From contig NZ_RFFG01000056.1 of assembly GCF_003696215.1 (NCBI RefSeq), positions 1-51,589 on the forward strand: 51,589 bases of DNA. The letters run 5' to 3'. Source of the stretch: Actinomadura harenae. GTDB lineage: Bacteria > Actinomycetota > Actinomycetes > Streptosporangiales > Streptosporangiaceae. The stretch's first letter is position 1. Every line of letters begins with the position of its first letter. A model generated the notes under the pieces. That model was not told where the DNA came from. It did no database searches and was given only the letters and a program-made list of their open reading frames with translations. Of this stretch, positions 40,943 to 49,035 are shown in pieces. Position numbers and translations under genes: made by a program.

Positions 40943-41815
40943 ATGGCACCCCTCACCCGCGCCCTGGCCTCGCTGGACGGACTCTCGGTCGGCGACGCCT
41001 TCGGCGACCGGTTCTTCGAAGCCGCCAACCGGGGCCTCGCGCCCGACCGCGACCTGCCGCCGTCGCCCTGGGCCTGGACGGACGACACCGAGATGGCCTG
41101 CACGGTCGTGGACGTCCTTGCCCGGCACGACCGGATCGAGCAGGACGACCTCGCCACCCGCTTCGCCGAGCGCATGGACGTCGCCCGCGCCTACGGCGTC
41201 GGCGCGGCCGAGCTGCTCACCCGTGTCCGGACGGGCCACGACTGGCGCGTCGCCGCCTGCGACTCCTTCGAGGGCAAGGGCTCCTACGGCAACGGCGCGG
41301 CGATGCGCGTCGCTCCCCTCGGCGCCTACTTCGCGGACGACCCGGACCGCGCGGCGCAGGAGGCCGAGCTGTCCGCCGAGGTCACCCACGTCCACCCGGA
41401 GGGCGTCGCGGGGGCCGTGGCGGTCGCGGTCGCGGCGTCCTACGTCGCGCGCGCGGACGAGCCGACCCCGCGCGATGTGATCGAAATCGCCCTCGACCAC
41501 ACGCCGGGCTCGGGGGAGTACGTCCGGCGGGGGCTGCGCCGCGCGCTGAACCTGCTGCGGCAGACGCCCAAGGAGGCCGCGCACGAGCTCGGGAACGGCT
41601 CCCGGATCTCCGCCCAGGACACCGTCCCGTTCTGCCTCTGGCTCGTCGCCACCCACCTGGACGAATACGAGCGGGCCGTCCGCGCGTGCGCGGCCGTCGG
41701 AGGCGACATGGACACCACGGCGGCCATCGTGGGCGGGATCCTGGGCGTCCGGACGGCTCCGCCCGAGCAGTGGCTGCAGGCCCGGGAACCGTTGCCCGAC
41801 TGGCTCGGCGCGTGA
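40943..41815 (+). CDS. ADP-ribosylglycohydrolase family protein (DraG-like)
   Basis: The protein has 290 aa. Di-magnesium binding motifs are visible: SVGDAFGDRF at the start, AWTDDTEMA near residue 48, GNGAAMRVAPLGA near 118 and GGDMDTTAAIVGGILG near 253. Such enzymes remove ADP-ribose from Arg, Ser or small molecules. GGAG lies five bases before ATG 40943. No ADP-ribosyltransferase partner is visible in the window, so its target is unknown. Confidence 0.92.
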   Translation: MAPLTRALASLDGLSVGDAFGDRFFEAANRGLAPDRDLPPSPWAWTDDTEMACTVVDVLARHDRIEQDDLATRFAERMDVARAYGVGAAELLTRVRTGHDWRVAACDSFEGKGSYGNGAAMRVAPLGAYFADDPDRAAQEAELSAEVTHVHPEGVAGAVAVAVAASYVARADEPTPRDVIEIALDHTPGSGEYVRRGLRRALNLLRQTPKEAAHELGNGSRISAQDTVPFCLWLVATHLDEYERAVRACAAVGGDMDTTAAIVGGILGVRTAPPEQWLQAREPLPDWLGA

Positions 41816-41850
41816 GGAAAAGGGGTTCCGGAGGCGGGGTCCGGCTTCGG

Positions 41851-41856
41851 TATCCT
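41851..41856 (+). promoter_or_regulatory. Likely tRNA-Gln promoter -10 box
   Basis: TATCCT lies 36 bases before the tRNA. It is within CGGTATCCTTGCGGTG, which is nearly repeated before glmU. Confidence 0.5.
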
Positions 41857-41892
41857 TGCGGTGATCGGCGGGGCGATCGTCCCGCCGGGCGT

Positions 41893-41964
41893 TCCGGCGT
41901 GGTGTAACTGGCAGCACAAGGGTTTTTGGTGCCCTTAGACAAGGTTCGAATCCTTGCGCCGGAG
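41893..41964 (+). tRNA. tRNA-Gln (anticodon TTG)
   Basis: A full cloverleaf can be drawn. Acceptor arms TCCGGCG (41893-41899) and CGCCGGA (41957-41963) pair perfectly, with G as discriminator. The D arm is GTGT/GCAC. The anticodon stem AGGGT/GCCCT carries loop TTTTGGT, placing TTG at positions 34-36. The T arm is CAAGG-TTCGAAT-CCTTG. CCA is not encoded. The gene sits between an ADP-ribosylglycohydrolase gene and glmU. Confidence 0.95.
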
Positions 41965-42018
41965 CTGACCTGCTTCCTCCCCCCGTCGGGTGCTGGCCGA
42001 CGGATCCGGACCGGACGG

Positions 42019-42024
42019 TATCCT
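42019..42024 (+). promoter_or_regulatory. Likely glmU promoter -10 box
   Basis: TATCCT within CGGTATCCTTCGGGTG, 14 of 16 identical with the tRNA-Gln promoter region. It lies 118 bases before the glmU start. Confidence 0.45.
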
Positions 42025-42142
42025 TCGGGTGTCGGGTGCGCTCTGACCTGCTCCGCCGTCCTCCGCACCTCGGTGGACGGCAGGTGAACGACCGCGGGCG
42101 CGCACCGTCACCATTCCGTCCGCGATGCCGAGGAGCCTCCTA

Positions 42143-43624
42143 GTGAGTGCCAGCCGCCCGGCTGCCGTCATCGTCCTCGCCGCAGGTGAGGGCTCCCGGA
42201 TGAAGTCCCGTACCTCCAAGGTCCTGCACGAGTTGTGCGGGCGTTCGATGCTGGGCCACGTGCTGGCCGCGGCGGGCGCCCTGGACCCCGAGCGGACGCT
42301 GGTGGTCGTGGGCCACCGGCGCGAGCAGGTCGTCGAGCACCTGAAGGGGGCCGCGCCGCACGCCGTCCCGGTCGTCCAGGAGCGCCAGGGGGGCACCGGA
42401 CACGCCGTCCGCACCGCCCTGGAGCAGGCCGGGGAGCTGCGCGGGACCGTGGTCGTCACCAACGGCGACCACCCGCTGCTGCGCGGCGAGACCCTCGCCG
42501 AGCTCGTGCGCACGCACGAGGACGAGGGCAACGCCGTGACCGTCCTGACCACCGAGATGCCCGACGCGACCGGATACGGCCGCATCCTCCGCGAGGGGGA
42601 CGGCGCGGTCGCCGGCATCGTCGAGCACAAGGACGCCACCGACGCCCAGCGCGCGATCCGCGAGATCAACGTCGGCATGTACGCCTTCGACGGCACCCTG
42701 CTCGCCGACGCGCTCAAGCGGGTCAGCACCGACAACGCCAGCGGCGAGGAGTACCTCACCGACGTCGTCGCGATCCTGCGCGGGGACGGCCACCGCGCCG
42801 GGGCCCACCTCGTCCCGGACTGGGTGGAGACCCAGGGCGTGAACGACCGGGTCCAGCTCGCCCAGGCCCGCCGCCAGCTCAACGACCGCCTCCTCGAGGC
42901 CCTCATGCGCGCGGGGGTCACCATCGTCGACCCCGCGTCCGTCTGGGTCGACGTCCAGGTCACCGCCGGACCGGACGCGGTCGTCCACCCGAACACCCAG
43001 CTCCACGGCACCACCCGGCTCGACGCCGGCGCCGAGGTCGGGCCCGGCTGCACCCTCACCGACACGATCGTCGGCGAGGACGCCCGCGTGGTGAACGCGG
43101 TCTGCGTCGGCGCCGAGATCGGCCCGGAGGCGAGCGTGGGGCCCTACGCCTACCTGCGTCCCGGCGCCCGGCTCGACCGCAAGGCCAAGGCGGGCACGTA
43201 CGTCGAGGTGAAGAACTCGCACGTCGGCGAGGGGGCCAAGGTCCCGCACCTGACCTACGCCGGGGACGCCGAGATCGGCCCGGGCGCCAACATCGGCGCC
43301 GGGACGATCTTCGCCAACTACGACGGCGTCACCAAGTCCCGGACCGTGATCGGGACCCGCGCGTTCGTCGGCAGCAACACGGTGCTGATCGCGCCGGTCG
43401 CCGTCGGGGACGGCGCGACCACCGCCGCCGGGTCGGCGATCACCAATGACGTGCCGCACGGCGCCATCGCCGTCGCCCGCGGGCGGCAGCGCAACATCGA
43501 GGGGTGGGTCGAGCGCAGGCGCGCCGGCACCCCCTACGCCGAGGCGGCGCGCCGGGCCCGCGAGAACGAGGGCCCGGAGCGGGAAGAGATCCCCGAGCGG
43601 GACGAGAGCAAGGCCGGCGAGTGA
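42143..43624 (+). CDS. glmU: Bifunctional GlcN-1-P acetyltransferase / GlcNAc-1-P uridyltransferase
   Basis: The protein has 493 aa. The N-terminal pyrophosphorylase domain (about 1-230) has the signature LAAGEGSRMKS, with Ser where Thr is usual, plus QGGTGHAV and NGDHPLL. The C-terminal left-handed beta-helix (about 255-455) carries hexapeptide repeats and the active-site region YAYLRPGARL...VEVKNSHVG...LTYAGDAEIG. It makes UDP-GlcNAc for peptidoglycan and glycans. GTG 42143 is fixed by AGGAG seven bases upstream. The last about 30 residues are charged and disordered. prs follows. Confidence 0.96.
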   Translation: MSASRPAAVIVLAAGEGSRMKSRTSKVLHELCGRSMLGHVLAAAGALDPERTLVVVGHRREQVVEHLKGAAPHAVPVVQERQGGTGHAVRTALEQAGELRGTVVVTNGDHPLLRGETLAELVRTHEDEGNAVTVLTTEMPDATGYGRILREGDGAVAGIVEHKDATDAQRAIREINVGMYAFDGTLLADALKRVSTDNASGEEYLTDVVAILRGDGHRAGAHLVPDWVETQGVNDRVQLAQARRQLNDRLLEALMRAGVTIVDPASVWVDVQVTAGPDAVVHPNTQLHGTTRLDAGAEVGPGCTLTDTIVGEDARVVNAVCVGAEIGPEASVGPYAYLRPGARLDRKAKAGTYVEVKNSHVGEGAKVPHLTYAGDAEIGPGANIGAGTIFANYDGVTKSRTVIGTRAFVGSNTVLIAPVAVGDGATTAAGSAITNDVPHGAIAVARGRQRNIEGWVERRRAGTPYAEAARRARENEGPEREEIPERDESKAGE

Positions 43625-43658
43625 GCGGCGCACCGATTTCTGAGGGGGAGTCGTCCAA

Positions 43659-44639
43659 GTGAGTGGGATCGAGACCAGCGGTGTGAAGAAGCTGATGCTC
43701 TTCACCGGCCGCGCCCACCCGGAACTGGCCAAAGAGGTCGCGGCGAACCTCGACGTCGAGCTGACGCCGACCTCCGCCTACGACTTCGCCAACGGCGAGA
43801 CCTTCGTCCGGTTCCTGGAGTCGGTCCGGGGCAGCGACGCGTTCGTGATCCAGAGCCACACCGCGCCGATCAACCAGTGGATCATGGAGCAGCTGATCAT
43901 GGTGGACGCGCTGAAGCGCGCCTCCGCCAAGCGGATCACCGTGGTCGCGCCGTTCTTCGGCTACGCGCGGCAGGACAAGAAGCACCGCGGCCGTGAGCCG
44001 ATCTCGGCCCGGCTGATGGCCGACCTGTTCAAGACCGCGGGCGCGGACCGGCTGATCACGGTCGACCTGCACACCGCGCAGATCCAGGGCTTCTTCGACG
44101 GCCCGGTCGACCATCTGTTCGCGCTGGACCTGCTGGCCGACCACTTCGAGGACAAGCTCGACCTGTCCAAGGTCACCGTGGTCGCGCCGGACGCCGGCCG
44201 GGTCCGGGTCACCGAGCGCTGGTCGGACCGGCTCGGCGGCGTGCCGATGGCGATCATCCACAAGAAGCGCGACCCGGACGTGGCCAACGAGGTCAAGGTG
44301 TTCGACGTGGTCGGCAACGTCGAGGGCCGCACCTGCGTGGTCGTCGACGACATGATCGACACTGCCGGGACGATCGTGAAGGCCGCCGACGCGCTGTTCG
44401 AGCAGGGCGCGACCAAGGTCGTCGTCGCCGCCACCCACGGCGTGCTGTCCGGCCCGGCGGTGGACCGGCTCAAGAACTCGAAGATCTCCGAGGTGGTGCT
44501 GACCAACACGCTGCCCATCCCGGAGGACAAGCAGTTCGACAAGCTGACCGTGCTGTCGATCGCCCCGCTGGTCGCCCGCGCGATCCACGAGGTGTTCTCC
44601 GACGGCTCGGTGACCAGCCTGTTCGGCGGTCACAGCTGA
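43659..44639 (+). CDS. prs: Ribose-phosphate pyrophosphokinase (PRPP synthetase)
   Basis: The protein has 326 aa. Two type I phosphoribosyltransferase-like halves contain YARQDKKHRGREPIS (ATP/flexible loop region), VDLHTAQIQGFF (Mg/PRPP) and VVVDDMIDTAGTI (PRPP-binding loop). It makes PRPP for nucleotide, His and Trp synthesis. GTG 43659 has GAGGGGGAG upstream and follows glmU by 34 bases, the common actinobacterial glmU-prs order. A terminator follows at once. Confidence 0.97.
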   Translation: MSGIETSGVKKLMLFTGRAHPELAKEVAANLDVELTPTSAYDFANGETFVRFLESVRGSDAFVIQSHTAPINQWIMEQLIMVDALKRASAKRITVVAPFFGYARQDKKHRGREPISARLMADLFKTAGADRLITVDLHTAQIQGFFDGPVDHLFALDLLADHFEDKLDLSKVTVVAPDAGRVRVTERWSDRLGGVPMAIIHKKRDPDVANEVKVFDVVGNVEGRTCVVVDDMIDTAGTIVKAADALFEQGATKVVVAATHGVLSGPAVDRLKNSKISEVVLTNTLPIPEDKQFDKLTVLSIAPLVARAIHEVFSDGSVTSLFGGHS

Positions 44640-44650
44640 TCGACCCCGGT

Positions 44651-44683
44651 GAACGCCCGGTCCGCTCGGCGGGCCGGGCGTTC
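44651..44683 (+). terminator. 15-bp hairpin after prs
   Basis: Arms 44651-44665 and 44669-44683 pair over 15 positions with one G-U and a three-base loop, 12 bases after the prs stop. Confidence 0.8.
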
Positions 44684-45007
44684 GCGCGTCCAGGGGCCGT
44701 CAGGCCGCTGATCATGGGCGTATCGTCCCGATGGTCCGGCCGGGGCTCACGCAATGCGGCGGTCGATGGACTGAGGCGTTCCGGCCATCGGCTAGACTCT
44801 GTGAATCCGCGTATGCCCCCGGGTCGGTTCAGTGCGGCCCTGGCAGTGGAACCTGGGCAGGTTCCGCACTCCCCGGAGGAACGCGAATCGAGTCTTCGAC
44901 GCGCATGACGCATCGCATGACGCATCGAGCAACGCCTGATTTCGCACTGTCCGTAGCGGACGACCGTGCCGGTCGGCCGTGGATCGCAACAACGAGGAGT
45001 TTTCGCC
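44684..45007 (+). promoter_or_regulatory. rplY promoter and structured leader
   Basis: No gene is seen in this interval. TAGACT at 44793-44798 is the best -10 box, giving a leader of about 200 bases. GGAACCT (44848-44854) pairs with AGGTTCC (44859-44865); AGTGCGG (44831-44837) can instead pair with CCGCACT (44864-44870), so the two helices compete. A 12-base unit GCATGACGCATC is repeated in tandem at 44903-44914 and 44915-44926. Such a leader could mediate autoregulation by L25 or respond to stress. Confidence 0.45.
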
Positions 45008-45634
45008 GTGTCCGAGGTACGCATCGCCGCCGAGCCGCGCACCGAGTTCGGTAAGGGTGCCGCGCGGCGCACCCGCCGGGCCGGCAAGGTGCCCGCCGTC
45101 CTCTACGGCCACGGCACCGACCCCGTGCACATCGCGCTGCCGGGCCACGAGCTCATGCTCGCGCTCAAGACCGCGAACGTGCTGCTCTCCATCGAGGTCG
45201 ACGGCAAGGGCGCCGAGCTGGCCCTGCCGAAGGACGTCCAGCGCGACCCGATCAAGGGCTCCATCGAGCACGTCGACCTCCTCGCGGTGAAGCGCGGCGA
45301 GAAGGTCACCGTCGAGATCCCGGTGAACGTCGTCGGTGACGTCGTCGCCGGTGGCGTCGTGGCCCAGGAGACCGTCCAGCTGTCGGTCGAGGCCGAGGCC
45401 ACCCACATCCCGACCGCCGTGGACGTCGCCATCGACGGCCTCGAGGTCGGCACCCAGGTGCACGCCTCCTCCGTGAAGCTGCCGGCCGGGGTCATCCTGG
45501 TCACCGACGCCGAGGCGCTGATCCTGCAGATCAACGACGCGTCCGCGTCCGCCGGCGACACCGAGGGCGAGGCCGCCGCGGCCGAGACCGAGGTCCCGAC
45601 CGAGGCCGAGGCCGCCGAGGCCGCCGCCGAGTGA
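45008..45634 (+). CDS. rplY: 50S ribosomal protein L25/general stress protein Ctc
   Basis: The protein has 208 aa. The N-terminal L25 5S rRNA-binding domain (about 1-92; GKGAARRTRRAGKVPAVLYG) is followed by the TL5/Ctc beta domain (about 95-180) and an acidic Ala/Glu tail. It binds 5S rRNA in the central protuberance. GTG 45008 has GAGGAG upstream. A strong terminator separates it from pth, so the two genes may be only partly co-expressed. Confidence 0.96.
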   Translation: MSEVRIAAEPRTEFGKGAARRTRRAGKVPAVLYGHGTDPVHIALPGHELMLALKTANVLLSIEVDGKGAELALPKDVQRDPIKGSIEHVDLLAVKRGEKVTVEIPVNVVGDVVAGGVVAQETVQLSVEAEATHIPTAVDVAIDGLEVGTQVHASSVKLPAGVILVTDAEALILQINDASASAGDTEGEAAAAETEVPTEAEAAEAAAE

Positions 45635-45674
45635 CGGCCGGTTCGGCCTGACGCTCGTTCGGCAAGTTCTTTGA

Positions 45675-45716
45675 GCACGGCCCCTTCCGGTGCGTCCGCA
45701 CCGGAAGGGGCCGTGC
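45675..45716 (+). terminator. Perfect 19-bp hairpin with T tract between rplY and pth
   Basis: Arms 45675-45693 and 45698-45716 pair perfectly around GTCC and are followed by CCGTTTTC, one of the clearest intrinsic terminators in the window. It lies just 22 bases before the pth start, so pth may depend on read-through or on a promoter inside rplY. Confidence 0.92.
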
Positions 45717-45738
45717 CCGTTTTCTCCGAGGACACGTG

Positions 45739-46314
45739 GTGAGCACTGATCTGTGGCTGGTCGTGGGGCTGGGCAACCCGGGGCCGTCCTACGCGGGCAA
45801 CCGGCACAACGCCGGGTTCATGGTGCTGGACGTCCTGGGCGGGCGCGTCGGCGGGAGGTTCAAGTCGCACAAGGGGCGCGCGGACGTCCTGGAGGGGCGG
45901 CTCGCGGGCGCCCGCGTCGTCCTGGCCAAGCCGCGCTCGTACATGAACGAGTCGGGCGGGCCGGTGAAGGCGCTGCGCGACTTCTACAAGGTCCCGCTCG
46001 AGCGGACGATCGTCGTGCACGACGAGCTCGACATCCCCTATGGGGCGATCCGCCTCAAGAAGGGCGGCGGGGACAACGGGCACAACGGGCTGCGGTCCAT
46101 CACCAAGTCGCTCGGCGACAAGGACTACCTGCGGGTCCGCTTCGGCGTGGGCCGTCCGCCGGGCCGGATGGACGCCGCCGCCTTCGTCCTCAAGGACTTC
46201 TCGTCGACCGAGCGCAAGGAGCTCGATCTGAACGCCGAACGCGCAGGTGACGCCGTGGAGGCGTTGCTCACCGACGGGCTGGACGCGGCGCAGAACGTCT
46301 TCCACGCCTCCTGA
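45739..46314 (+). CDS. pth: Peptidyl-tRNA hydrolase
   Basis: The protein has 191 aa. Motifs are VVGLGNPGPSYAGNRHNAGFM with catalytic His at about 22, AKPRSYMNESGGPV, VVHDELDIPYG and the GGGDNGHNGLRSI loop (quoted in part). It releases tRNA from stalled peptidyl-tRNA. GTG 45739 has GAGG at better spacing than the GTG directly before it (45736). Confidence 0.96.
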   Translation: MSTDLWLVVGLGNPGPSYAGNRHNAGFMVLDVLGGRVGGRFKSHKGRADVLEGRLAGARVVLAKPRSYMNESGGPVKALRDFYKVPLERTIVVHDELDIPYGAIRLKKGGGDNGHNGLRSITKSLGDKDYLRVRFGVGRPPGRMDAAAFVLKDFSSTERKELDLNAERAGDAVEALLTDGLDAAQNVFHAS

Positions 46315-46324
46315 CGCCCGTAAG

Positions 46325-46345
46325 ATGCATCACAACGTGGTGCAT
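46325..46345. promoter_or_regulatory. Inverted repeat before the sugar transferase gene
   Basis: ATGCATCAC and GTGGTGCAT around AAC form nine-base arms with one mismatch, 90 bases before the next start codon. It is a possible operator, or a weak terminator for pth. Confidence 0.4.
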
Positions 46346-46434
46346 GTGGGCGCATGTGAACCTCGTGCGGTATTCGGCCGTCACCGGGGTGTGAACCACG
46401 TTCCGGGGCAGACGGGCAGAGCGGTGGTGTCGGC

Positions 46435-47901
46435 ATGACCGTGGTGGACGGGCTTCGATCGTCGGAAGCCGAGTCCTCCGGCGCCGCCCGCGCGCGGGCG
46501 GGCGTCCAGCAGTGGATGCGGGCCTATCAGCGGGCCGCGGTGGCGCTCGACGCGGTCGCGATGCTGGCCGGAGCCGGGGTGGCCTTCGAGGTGAGATTCC
46601 CCGGCGTTCCCAGTGACGATGATGTTCCCTATGTGGTGTTCAGTGCGAGCCTGCCGCTGTTCTGGCTGGTCGGGCTGGCGCTGTGCCGGGCCTATCGCCC
46701 GCGCTACACCGGTGTCGGCTACGAGGAGTTCCACCGTGTCCTGCGCGCGGGGTTCCTGCTCGTCGCGGCCGTCGCGATGCTGTCCTACGCGTTCAAGATC
46801 GAGATCGCCCGCGGGTACGTGGCGGTCGCGCTGCCGCTCGGCGTCCTCCTGACCCTGGTCGCGCGGTACCGGCTGCGCAAGCGGCTGCACCGGCGGCGCT
46901 GGAAGGGCGCCTGCATGCGCCGGGTCGTCGCGGTCGGGCACCGCGCCGCCCTGTCGGACCTGATCCGCCTGCTGCGGCAGAAGCGGTACCACGGCATGGA
47001 CGTCGTGGCGGTGTGCCTGCCGCCCGACGACGAGGGCGGACCGGTCCGGAAGGTTCCGGTCGGTGGTGATTTCGCCCAGGTCGCCCAGGTCGTGGACCGG
47101 GTCGGCGCCGACTCGGTCGCCGTGCTGGCCTGCCCGGAGATGGACGGCGTGGCCCTGCGCCGGCTCGCCTGGCAGATCGAGCGGGACGACGTGGAGCTGG
47201 CCGTCGCCCCCGCGCTCATGGACGTCGCGGGCCCGCGCATCTCGATCCGTCCCGTGTCCGGGCTGCCGCTGCTGCACGTCGAGCACCCGGAACTGGACGG
47301 CGTCCGCAAGGCGCTCAAGACGCTGCTCGACCGGGTCGGCGCGGCGCTGGCGCTGCTCCTGCTGAGCCCGCTGCTGCTGACCGTCGCCGTGATGATCAAG
47401 GTGACCGACCGTGGTCCGGTGCTGTTCCGGCAGGTCCGGGTCGGACGCGGCGGACGCGAGTTCACCGTGCTGAAGTTCCGCACGATGGTCGTCGACGCCG
47501 AGCGCCGCAAGGCCGACCTCATGGACGACAACGAGGGCGGCGGCGTCCTGTTCAAGATCCGCTCGGATCCGCGGGTGACGCGGGTGGGCCGGATGCTGCG
47601 GCGCTACTCGCTGGACGAGCTGCCCCAGCTGATCAACGTGCTGCGAGGTGAGATGTCCCTGGTGGGACCGCGTCCGCCGCTGCCGGAGGAGGTCGCCAGG
47701 TACGGTGGCGACGTGTACCGGCGGCTCGTCGTCCGGCCGGGGCTGACCGGGCTGTGGCAGGTGAGCGGCCGGTCCGACCTCGGCTGGGAGGAGTCGGTGC
47801 GGCTCGATCTGCGGTACGTGGAGAACTGGTCACTGGCGATGGATCTTCAGATCATGTGGAAGACGTGGTCGGCGGTGTTCCGGGGTTCGGGCGCCTACTG
47901 A
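46435..47901 (+). CDS. Polyprenyl-phosphate sugar-1-phosphotransferase (exopolysaccharide initiation)
   Basis: The protein has 488 aa. Four N-terminal membrane helices (about 35-145) and a CoA-binding/Rossmann-like region (about 155-270) precede a fifth hydrophobic segment (about 305-325). The C-terminal bacterial sugar transferase domain follows, with VLFRQVRVGRGGREFTVLKF, RMLRRYSLDELPQLINVL and MSLVGPRPPLP (residues about 330-470). It moves hexose-1-phosphate from UDP-sugar to undecaprenyl phosphate, starting a surface glycan. ATG 46435 lacks a strong ribosome-binding site. No other exopolysaccharide genes are adjacent. Confidence 0.92.
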   Translation: MTVVDGLRSSEAESSGAARARAGVQQWMRAYQRAAVALDAVAMLAGAGVAFEVRFPGVPSDDDVPYVVFSASLPLFWLVGLALCRAYRPRYTGVGYEEFHRVLRAGFLLVAAVAMLSYAFKIEIARGYVAVALPLGVLLTLVARYRLRKRLHRRRWKGACMRRVVAVGHRAALSDLIRLLRQKRYHGMDVVAVCLPPDDEGGPVRKVPVGGDFAQVAQVVDRVGADSVAVLACPEMDGVALRRLAWQIERDDVELAVAPALMDVAGPRISIRPVSGLPLLHVEHPELDGVRKALKTLLDRVGAALALLLLSPLLLTVAVMIKVTDRGPVLFRQVRVGRGGREFTVLKFRTMVVDAERRKADLMDDNEGGGVLFKIRSDPRVTRVGRMLRRYSLDELPQLINVLRGEMSLVGPRPPLPEEVARYGGDVYRRLVVRPGLTGLWQVSGRSDLGWEESVRLDLRYVENWSLAMDLQIMWKTWSAVFRGSGAY

Positions 47902-47925
47902 GGCGGGCGTCCCGGGCGTCGGGGC

Positions 47926-47946
47926 CGGGCCCCGGTGTGGGGCCCG
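47926..47946 (+). terminator. 8-bp hairpin after the sugar transferase gene
   Basis: CGGGCCCC (47926-47933) and GGGGCCCG (47939-47946) pair around five bases, 25 bases after the stop. Confidence 0.55.
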
Positions 47947-48012
47947 TGCCGGGAACCATGGCATTCTTAACCCAACTGATCGGCTGAGTCGGGAATGGCG
48001 GGTGACGGCGGG

Positions 48013-48999
48013 ATGACCGACCTCGGGACGGACCGGACGGCGGACCACGAACTGGCGGCCGAGCTGGCCACGGAGGCGGGCCGGCTGCTCCTGGGCGTCC
48101 GCGACGAACTGGGCTTCGACGACGCGCGCACGCTCAAGGACACCGGTGACCTGCGGGCGCACGAGTACCTGATGGCGGCGCTGGCCGAGCGCCGTCCAGG
48201 CGACGCGGTGCTCTCCGAGGAGGGACGGGCGTCGGTCGCGGGCAAGCGGTCCGCCGGGTCGTCCGCCGCGCCGACCGCCAACACCGCCGCCGGGGACCGC
48301 CTGGCGGCCCCCCGCGTCTGGATCATCGACCCGCTCGACGGCACCCGCGAGTTCAGCGAGGAGGGACGGCTCGACTGGGCCGTCCACGTCGCGCTGTGGA
48401 CCGGCGACCGCCTCGCCGCGGGAGCCGTCGCCCTCCCCGCGCGCGGCATCACCCTCACCACCACGACACCCCACCCCCCGAACGCGCCCGCGCACACCGG
48501 CGAGGGTGGGCGCACTGGTGGGGTCGCGGCGGCGGTGGTGCCGACGGGGCTCGCGGCGTCGGGGTGGACGGCCGAGACGGTCGGCACCGCGTGCGCCGAG
48601 GCGAGGGAACTGGCAGTGCCGGAGCCCGCCGAGCCCGGACGGCTGCGGATCGCGGTGAGCCGGACGCGTCCGCCCGCGTTCCTCGAGGACCTGGCGAAGC
48701 GCGTGCCCGTCGAGCTCGACCTCGTGCCGATCGGGTCGGCGGGCGCGAAGATCTCGGCCGTCCTGCTCGGCGAGGTGGACGGCTACGTCCACGCGGGCGG
48801 CCAGTACGAGTGGGACTCGGCCGCCCCGGCCGCGGTCGCGCTCGCGGCGGGCGCGACCGCGTCCCGCCTGGACGGATCGCCCCTGGTCTACAACAGGGCC
48901 GACCCGTGGCTGCCGGATATCCTGGTGTGCCATCCCGGATCGACGTCGACGCTGCTGACCGGCATCCGGGATCTGTCGGACATCGTGCCGAATAGCTGA
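48013..48999 (+). CDS. cysQ: 3'(2'),5'-bisphosphate nucleotidase, inositol monophosphatase family
   Basis: The protein has 328 aa from ATG 48013; an ATG at 47995 would add six residues. Motifs are DAVLSEEG (metal Glu), WIIDPLDGTREF (metal Asp and IMPase signature) and QYEWDSAAPAAVALAAG, the C-terminal metal motif. It degrades PAP or PAPS and matches its place before cysD and cysN. A loop near residues 85-100 is Ser/Ala-rich and longer than usual, as is the PHPPNAPAHTGEGG insert near 155. Its stop codon lies inside a 19-bp tandem repeat. Confidence 0.9.
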   Translation: MTDLGTDRTADHELAAELATEAGRLLLGVRDELGFDDARTLKDTGDLRAHEYLMAALAERRPGDAVLSEEGRASVAGKRSAGSSAAPTANTAAGDRLAAPRVWIIDPLDGTREFSEEGRLDWAVHVALWTGDRLAAGAVALPARGITLTTTTPHPPNAPAHTGEGGRTGGVAAAVVPTGLAASGWTAETVGTACAEARELAVPEPAEPGRLRIAVSRTRPPAFLEDLAKRVPVELDLVPIGSAGAKISAVLLGEVDGYVHAGGQYEWDSAAPAAVALAAGATASRLDGSPLVYNRADPWLPDILVCHPGSTSTLLTGIRDLSDIVPNS

Positions 49000-49035
49000 C
49001 ACCGTCCCGAATGGCCGACACCGTGCCGAATGACT
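48979..49035 (+). repeat. Three 19-bp tandem repeats spanning the cysQ stop and cysD start
   Basis: Units at 48979-48997, 48998-49016 and 49017-49035 follow the pattern GACAYCGTSCCGAATRRCY. The first encodes the end of CysQ and the third contains the proposed ATG of cysD. Confidence 0.9.
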
